A DNA stretch of 64,000 nt, taken from positions 24,293,012 through 24,357,011 of the forward strand of contig NC_087066.1 of assembly GCF_963678635.1 (NCBI RefSeq), given 5' to 3'. The position numbers and the translations under genes were made by a program. The DNA is from Symsagittifera roscoffensis. Its lineage: Eukaryota; Xenacoelomorpha; Acoela; Convolutidae. Below the pieces are notes generated by a model, which worked only from the letters and a program-made list of their open reading frames with translations, did not search any database and was not told the DNA's origin. The first letter of the stretch is position 1. Every line of letters begins with the position of its first letter. This document shows positions 23,701 through 32,700 of this stretch, in pieces.

Positions 23701-26700
23701 AATTACCGTCCGTCCTTGTTAATGCGAAGCCCGCTTTTGCCCCAAGACAATCGGATTATCTGATGAAGCATCTCAAATCGCTTCATTGCCAGACAGAGTT
23801 TTATTGCCTCTGAATCAAGTGAGAAAATTGCCCGAGCACTTCAGACGCAAACCAGAACATTGGCAGGTAACACATTTTCAAAAGGAGACTCCGTGTTCTA
23901 TTACTTCCTAGAAACGAACGGAAAAGGCTAGGAATTGTCATTGGTCACGACGGTGTAATTATTCTGTTAAAACATGGAAGTTTAGTCAGAGCACACTCGA
24001 CGCGTGTGCAGTTGAAAGATGAACATTAGTTTTCCCAGACACTAGCTCCAGAGATACCGATCAGTCTGAACAGATTCAAGAACTTGCAAGAGTGACCTTG
24101 CAACAGAAGAGTTTGTCTCAACAGCAGAATTTGTCAGAGGAGGCAAAAAATCGGATTATGGAGAATCGCTCGACGGCACAGCGTTTTCTGAAACGGCCAA
24201 CAGATCGCCAGAGTCAAGTGCGAAACAACACAACCCAATCCCCCCCCCCCCCCAGCTCAGATTGTACGCAGCTTGAATTAAGATGAGTCGACCCAGGAAA
24301 TCCCCGAATATTGATCGTGCCACAAGCGGAAAATTCGTTTCCTTCGTGTAACAATGGAAAATACGTGCAGGGACGTATTGTTGGAAGAGCTGATAAAAGT
24401 GGAGGTGTTCATCGAAACTGGCACAATACCAAAATATTGGACAGTTCCGCACGAGAAAAGTCTTCCACGGTTGTGATAGATTTGTCAGTCGAAGCCTCAC
24501 AATTGGGCAGGCTGAAGCTGACACGCATGTGTTCATTGCGACCTCGGACTACGATGACGCTTAAGAGCTTGAACTATCAGCCTGGCGGAGATTCAATGTT
24601 TTTGCGGAAGTTGAGAATGACGCGTCGTATAGATGGGTTCTATCTCAAAAAAAACTGTTAAGAAAGCTTGTCTTGTAGCTAGAGGATTCGAAGACAACGA
24701 ATTGAAATCACAAGAAAAACAATCCCACATTTCAGGGGCGGATCTAGGATTTTCTCGAGGGGGGGGGGGCGGATTTTCAAAAAATTTTCGAAAACTTTGA
24801 CGACCTTTTTTTTTTTAGGTCGATCAGATTGATTTTCCGAGCTCTCCCAAAGCAGTAAAAAGACCCTGTTTTGGCCAAACTCTATGCGCCGCAGGCAATT
24901 TTTTGAAAAAACAGGTCAAAAAAGCCGTTTTTGGGCACTTTTTGGAAAATTTTGACAAAAAAAACGCGTTTTTTGGCGCGCGCTCCCCCTCAAAACTAGT
25001 ATATATTGGCGCCAAAGGCGCCTTTAGAAAAATTTTAGGGTCGGTCGGCCAAAATTGGATTTCTTAAAAAGTACCAAAGGGGGGACCCTTTGGGTTGGCA
25101 GGGGTTCGAATCCCTGAGGGGAGGGGGCGTCCGCCCCCGCCCCCCCCCCCCTAAATCCGCCCCTGCCACATTTGCAGCAAAAAAAAACTTAGTTTGACAC
25201 TGTTCCTGCTGTTATTCGTACCCGGTGTATATATTCGATTGACATCATATCTGCGTTTTTATAGGGAAGACCGGCTACAAAACTGTATATGTCTACCACC
25301 TAAAAAAAGCGAAAAACCTCAAAATTGGGCTTCTCAATAAGGTGATTTATGGGCTACAAGACGCCTCGTAGAAATTGTATGCAACCGGGTGCGCCCTGGC
25401 TCGATTGGACAGAGCGCGATTCATGAAGTTAGAAAATGATGGGCTTTCTGTCGTTATTGCTATTGCTTCTCATGCAGATAACTTCATGTGGTGTGGGTCC
25501 AAAATCTTCGAAAATGAAGTTATATCAGCTAACAAAACTGAATTGAAAGTTAGAGTATCCTCTGACAGCTCATTTATGTTTCTTGGTTTTTAAATAGAGC
25601 AGAACGACACTTCAATCAAACATAATCAGAATCAATGGCAAAAGAACCTTATTTATTTTTCACTGAAGAAGTTGAGAACCTATACGCCCGCAGAAAATAG
25701 TTCCTATCCAAGAAAAGAGTTCCTATCCATTTCAATAGACCATCAAAAATTCAATCATTGAGTGTATTTTTAATTCAGCTGAAAATCTAGATCCATTTCA
25801 AAAACTAAAAATCCAGGTCTTTCCGTTTAGCAAAATCAAGTTGTTTATAGAGCAACACTTGCAATGCAAAAAACACATTGCGCTACAAAATAGTGAATGG
25901 AAAAGAAAGACAGAATTCGAAAAAAAATTCTGAAAAATTACTTGAAAAAGTCAATAATGTTAAGCATTTGTCATGTGTTAATTAATTGTCCTGTGTTGTT
26001 CTATTTATTGTCATGGGTATAATCGTGATTGTATTTCAGTTGATCTTAAAGTAATACAAGTTATCCTATCAATGTTTTCATGGTAGCAGTACGATCTACA
26101 GCAGGATGACACATACATTCAAAGCCCCACCGTTGTGGAATGAGGAAAAGAGTTTTGAACAATGGAGCAACGAAATCAACGTCTGGGAACGTGTGACAGA
26201 CCTATCGTAAGAGAAATTGGACCGGCGCTTGCTTTGACGTTACAAGGTCGCAAGCGTGATGTTGCCATGGAAATTCCACTAGATGAACTAAAAGCATCGG
26301 ATGGTATGGCGAAGCTCCTCGGAAAGCTCAAAGAAGTTTTTGATGTGAAATCCACCGATAAAGCCTTTGACGCCTATGTGTCGCTTGAAGCATTCAAACG
26401 CGATTTGTCGCAGAGTATGGGAAACTACATACTGGACTTTGAACGTCTGTACTCTTAGAGTGACTCGCAATGAAATGGTGTTGCCCGATCCAGTTCTGGC
26501 ATGTAAATTGTTACACTGTGCCTCGTTGAACCAGAAAGAACGGCAGTTGATTTTGGCGGCTACGCCAGACTTGAAGTATGCTACTATGTGCAGCACTTTG
26601 AGACGTGTTTTTGGCGAGAGTCACGTCAAGGTAGGTTATTCAGGACCTTCCCTTGTGAAAAAAGAGTCCGTTTTTACGGCGTCCGAAACAGCAGTAGAAG

Positions 26701-29700
26701 AAGTTGCGTTCTACCCAAAAAGAGGCAGAGGTTTTACACGTGGAAATCGATACAGAAGGTCTGGATCACATCGGCCTTATTCCTTGCCACAAGGGAGAAA
26801 ATCGCAACAAGGCAGAAACCCATTGGACTCGAATGGCAGAATTTCAACCTGTTCAGTCTGTGGTTCTCGCAACCACTGGGTCAGAAATTGTCCAGACAGA
26901 CAAGATTATGGAGATGCAAACAAGAACACTGATCTAAGTAATGGTGGCCAGAAAGAGGATGAAGAAGTCGTTTTTCTTACATTCGCAACTATATCGGAAA
27001 CGCTACTTTCTCAGTGTTTTGGCAAAGCAATTCTTGATACAGCTTGAACCTCTTCAGTGGCCGGACTCACTTGGTTAGAACATACTGTTACTAATCTGAC
27101 AAAGTTTGATCAAGCACTTGTGAAATATCAGGTTTCCACATGTCGAATTTTGTTTGGAAAAGGAACTGCAGTATCATCGCGGAAAACGGCCAAAATTCCG
27201 ATACAATTTGGTGATTTAAAGTGTTTTTTACGGGTTGAAATAATCCCAGGATTTCTACCTTTATTGTTGAGCATCAAATCTAAGAAAGCTGCAGATATTT
27301 CATTGCATTTAAAAGACGGATTTCTGACAATTGGAGATGATCTCAGTCGTATCCACTTTGAAACTGTTTCTTCAGTCCATTTGTTACCGATGTTGAACCT
27401 AGAACATTTGGACGTCACACAGCAATTGCGCTTATCAACGCAGTAAAGATATCATTAAGCTGCACAGACAGTTCAGGCACTGTTCGGCTGTTCGTCTAAA
27501 AGATCTTGTCAAAAAAGCAGGCATAACTGATGCTGAAATATTCAAGGAAATTGAGAAAGCCAGCAATACTTGTAATGTCTGTGTGAAATTTGGTCGATCG
27601 GGTGTAAAACCTGTAGTGACGTTGCCCTTATCGCAGCATTTCAATGACACAATTTCGATGGATTTGCATAACCTAACAAAATGTGGCCCATCTGTCTTTT
27701 ATCTGAATATTGTTGACCTTTTCACTCGATTTAGCCAGGCAGCTATAATCTATGAAAAAAAGCCAGACACAATCATCAATGAGCTGAACAGGAAATGGAC
27801 ATTTGTTTTCGGTGCTCTAAGACGTATTTTGAGTGATAATGGAGGAGAATTTGATGCTGACAAATTTAGAAGCAACGCTGAAAACTTGAACAAAGAAGTT
27901 ATTGGCACTCCAGCAGAAAGTCCTTGGGCTAATGGTGTTGTTGAAAGACATAATGAAGTACTCACAGAAAATTTTCTCAAGACACGAACTGACAGTGGAC
28001 GATCATTTATGCATGGAGCAAGCTGTTTTCGCCAAAAATTGCCCGAGCAATTTTTCAGGTTTCAGTCCGTATCAACTAGTCTATGGTAGACTACCAAACC
28101 TTCCGAACATTTTGACGAATAAACTTCCTGCACTGGAAAGTCAAACTTCATCAGAAGTTGTGCAGATGCATTTGGAAACTCTGCACAAAGCTAGACAGTC
28201 GTACGTCCAAGCTGAAAGTTAGGAGAGAATCCGTCGTGCACTGAGACACAACGTTAAAAATTGTGAGAAAGTTTTTACCATTGGCACAACTGTTTTCTAT
28301 CAGCGTCGAAACAAGTTCTGGGGAGGACCAGGTAAAGTGGTAGGCATAGACGGATCATTACTGCTGGTAAAACATGGTGGTCAGACTATCAAAGTTCACA
28401 AATGCCGAGAAAGAGTCGACCCGAACCATCAACCGACCCAGAAAAATGAGATCAATGGAGAGACAGAGCCTACTGAAACCGATAATCCAATGAAAACCAA
28501 TGAAACCAACAGAGCCAACAGTTTGAAAGACAAGTCGTCGGTTTGTCTAAGTTTACGTGCAATTACTATAGTTGAGAACGACGACGAAGAAGAAAAATGT
28601 GAGAAGTCGGTTTTGTCATCCTCTGGAGACGATGTTCTTGAGGATTTAGAACGCTTCTTTGATTCATATGAAATGACTTCAGTTTCTCCAGTTGATCCTC
28701 CAAAGGCTTGTGCGTTTTAACCTATCAAACAATGCAGAAGTGTGCTGCCGAAATTGAAAAGTACAACCCGACTGCATCAAACGGATTCTGATGTACCTTA
28801 TGATAAAGTAGTTAGTCGTGCGCGAAAAGTTGGAGGGAAGCACGAAACGTGGCTGAATCTGGAGTACGTTGGTCCTGAAAGTATGGCTGGTAAACGAGGC
28901 GCGGTTGATTTTAGAAATGTTGACCACTGGGAAGACATATCGGAACATCAGGAAGCTGACACAGCGTTCACCACAGATTTAGCAAGTTTGAATTCTGTTA
29001 AATTCGATGAGAAAGAGTTTCATGACGCAAAAACTAGAAGAAATTGGGTCTTGGGAGAAGAATGAAGTGTTCCAGGAAGTGCCATATGAAGGACAACCTT
29101 TGATTGGTACAATATGGGTCCTTACCGTCAAAGACGGGACTCGTTGCCAGGCCAAATTAGTGGCAGAAGGATTTCAAGATGCTGATTCTGATAGTATTGT
29201 TAAGTTTTCACCTACTTCTGGTCTGGACGTAATTTTTTTAGATAAGCCGTATCCTTGTACTCTACTGTTGCAAACTAGGCGTTTTATCAGGCGTTAGACA
29301 TCAAAACGGCTTTTCTACAAGGTCTACCTATCAGAAGGAAAGTTTTTATCAAATCGCCTAAAGAATACAAAGACACTCAGAAAGTGTGGAAACTCAAAAA
29401 GTGTGCGTACGGTCTCAGTGATGCCTCCAGGTACTGTTATGAACGGTTGTCGAATGATCTGCAAGTGTTGGGTGGCGTCAAATCAGCGTATGATCCCGGA
29501 ATTTTCATCTGGGCAGACAAACAGGGCATGATCTGTATACACGTAGATGAGTTATGGGCTTTTGGAACAAATGAGTTCCAGAAATCTGTGCAGATGCATT
29601 TGGAAACTCTGCACAAAGCTAGACAGTCGTACGTACAAGCTGAAAGTTAGGAGAGAATCCGTCGTGCACTGAGACACAACGTTAAAAATTGTGAGAAAGT

Positions 29701-32700
29701 TTTTACCATTGGCACAACTGTTTTCTATCAGCGTCGAAACAAGTTCTGGAGAGGACCAGGTAAAGTGGTAGGCATAGACGGATCATTAGTGCTGGTAAGA
29801 CATGGTGGTCAGACTATCAAAGTTCACAAATGCCGAGAAAGAGTCGACCCGAACCATCAACCGACCCAGAAAAATGAGATCAATGGAGAGACAGAGCCTA
29901 CTGAAACCGATAATCCAATGAAAACCAATGAAACCAACAGAGCCAACAGTTTGAAAGACAAGTCGTCGGTTTGTCTAAGTTTACGTGCAATTACTATAGT
30001 TGAGAACGACGACGAAGAAGAAAAATGTGAGAAGTCGGTTTTGTCATCCTCTGGAGACGATGTTCTTGAGGATTTAGAACGCTTCTTTGATTCAACTGAA
30101 ATGACTTGTTTCTCCAGTTGATCCTCCAGACGCTTGTGCGTTTAAACCGATCAAACAATGCAGAAGTGTGCTGCCGAAATTGAAAAGTACAATCCGACTG
30201 CATCAAATGGATTCTGATGTACCTTATGATGCAGTAGTTAGTCGTGCGGGAAAAGAAGGAGGGAAGCACGAAACGTGGCTGAATCTGGAGTACGTTGGTC
30301 CTGAAAGTATGGCTGGTAAACGAGGCGCGGTTGATTTTAGAAATGTTGACCACTGGGAAGACATATCGGAACATCAGGAAGCCGACACAGCGTTCACCAC
30401 AGATTTAGCAAGTTTGAATTCTGTTAAAGTCGATGAGAAAGAGTTTCATGACGCAAAACTAGAAGAAATTGCGTCTTGGGAAAAGAATGAAGTGTTCCAG
30501 GAAGTGCCATATGAAGGACAACCTTTGATTGGTACAATATGGGTCCTTACCGTCAAAAACGGGAATCGTCGCAAGGCCAGATTGGTGGCAGAAGGATTTC
30601 AAGATGCTGATTCTGATAGTATTGTTAAGTTTTCACCTACTTCTGGACGTAATTTTTTTAGATAAGCCGTATCCTTGTCCTCTACTGTTGCAAACTAGGC
30701 GTTTTATCAGGCGTTAGACATCAAAACGGCTTTTCTACAAGGTCTACCTATCAGAAGGAATGTTTTTATCAAACCGCCTAAAGAATACAAAGACACTCAG
30801 AAAGTGTGGAAACTCAAAAAGTGTGCGTACGGTCTCAGTGATGCCTCCAGGTACTGTTATGAACGGTTGTCGAATGAACTGCAAGCGTTGGGTGGCGTCA
30901 AATCAGCGTATGATCCCGGAATTTTCATCTGGGCAGACAAACAGGGCATGATCTGTATACACGTAGATGAGTTATGGGCTTTTGGAACAAAGGAGTTCCA
31001 GAAATCTGTAGTAGAACAGTTGCAAAGCATTTTTGTGGTTGGAACTGCAGCTAATCTGCCGCATAATTATTCAGGAGTTTTCGTTGACAAAGGTGAGAGA
31101 GGGTGCTATATCTATCAAACCACTTTCTGCGAAAATATTCTCGAAATAGAGGAGGAAAACTCCAGAACCGTCGATAAATCGTTAGAAACAAGCAAGTCTG
31201 AGAAATCCGCACTTCGTTCTACTCTCGAAAAGCTGTTATGGCCAGCTGTTCAGTCTAGACCTGATTTACTATATTCGATAAGCAACGCAATTGGCGTCAT
31301 CAGAAGCAGCACAGTAGAAGACATCCTTCGCGTTAATAAAATTGTTAGACGTCTAAAACAGTCGGCTGCTCAGAAGTTATATTATCCGTCAATTGGTAAC
31401 GAAGGCGATTGGTTTTTGGCCTTCTCTATGCTTCTCTATGCAACAACTCGAACGGGTCAACACAGGGCGGATACTTAGTCTTTTTGGCTAATAAACGCAC
31501 GTTAGATTGCTCGCTTATTGCTTGGAAATCATGTAAACTCAAGCGTTTAGCAAGAAGCACGATTTCCGCAGAAACACTGGCGTGTATAGAGGGTGCTCAT
31601 TTGTATAAACATTTTTGAAAGTGACGATGAAGCTGGATGTTCCGGTTCTAGCGTACTGCGATAATCGCTCTCTTGTAGATTCAGTATACTCCACGAAATC
31701 CACGTCGGATAAAGGTCTGAAAATTGATATTGCCTCTATTAGAGAAATGATTATCGCCGGAATTAATCGCCAGGTAATTTGGATTCCAACGCAGTATCAA
31801 GTTGCCGATTGCTTGACAAAATCCCGTAGTTCAGCGTCAGATCGGTTGGATCAAGTGCTCAGAACAAGCAATTTATTGCCATTTAGTTTTACGCGTGAAA
31901 ACATCCCGCTGTAGCATTTCGGAAGTTTATAATATACTCATTTGGTATTTGATTCTATAGCGCTAGTGATATTCAATTATGCGCGGACCAGCGTTACGTT
32001 TCATGCTGTATACGTATACATGTTTACAACATTTCTCGTTTAGTGGGAGTGTTAAACATTTGTCATGTGTTAATTAATTGTCCCGTGTTGTTCTATTTAT
32101 TGTCATTTGTAAAATCGTGATTATTTCAGTGGGGCTTAATGTAATACAAGTTATCCAATCAATGTTTTCAAATAAAACTACAAAAACTTCATATTGGTAT
32201 CGGTTGAAGTTCATAAACAGCCCTTAAAAATGGAAATCATTTACCGAGCGGCAACAAACTTTGGGTCGAAACCTGTTGAGCCGAAAACAAAACTGCCGTC
32301 ATTTAAAGGTCATAAAGTTTTTACGACCCATTCAAACAGAAACAAAAAAAACACAAACGGATATTTTTTGCCCTGGCAATTACGCAAAAAAAGGTTGACT
32401 AAGTCGATATACGATAAACTGAAACTGTTTGAATATTTAAAATGAAAAAAAAAAAACTGAAAAAAAAACTCAAAATGAGACATGGTAAATTTACAAATTT
32501 TTGAAATTTCAAAAATACTAAAAACTGTTTATATTGGAACAAAGCCCATGCTTCAAAAAAAATCAAAAAAAACCCTACCAGATAAGAAAAAAGGCGTGTA
32601 AAAAAACGGAAAATGAACCGACGGAAACTGGAACGAAAACCACAAACCCGAAAAAATTGAGACATTTTTTTGAACAGATAATTACATGAAACTTCAAAAG

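Larger units (their letters stand above)
22880..25650 (+). pseudogene. Decayed Ty1/Copia polyprotein relic
   Basis: Fragments in several frames follow Copia order. Near 23320-23480 there is an integrase-core fragment with LTDNGGEFNTNKC. Near 23880-24020 the post-integrase SH3-like piece (GDSVFYY ... HTRRVQLKDEH) follows. Near 24640-24700 there is an RT start (KACLVARGFEDNELK). After the MITE insertion, at 25230-25590, the RT continues (ISAFLQG-like, then the HADNFMWCG segment). Many stops and frameshifts are present. It resembles the element at 25958-32170 but is older. No LTRs were found. Confidence 0.75.
25958..32170 (+). mobile_element. Ty1/Copia LTR retrotransposon, complete ends, inactive
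   Basis: The 6.2-kb element is flanked by the 5-bp target duplication AATAA (25953-25957, 32171-32175). LTRs are 123 and 121 bp, TG...CA, about 90% identical by eye, so it is old. Domain order is gag, protease, integrase, RT, RNase H, which defines Copia. Style and motifs (short LTRs, gag beginning APPLWNEEKSFEQW, IGTPAESPWANGVVERHNE) suggest the GalEa-type branch seen in marine invertebrates (inference). An internal 1.43-kb segment is tandemly duplicated, and many frameshifts and stops kill it. Confidence 0.95.
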
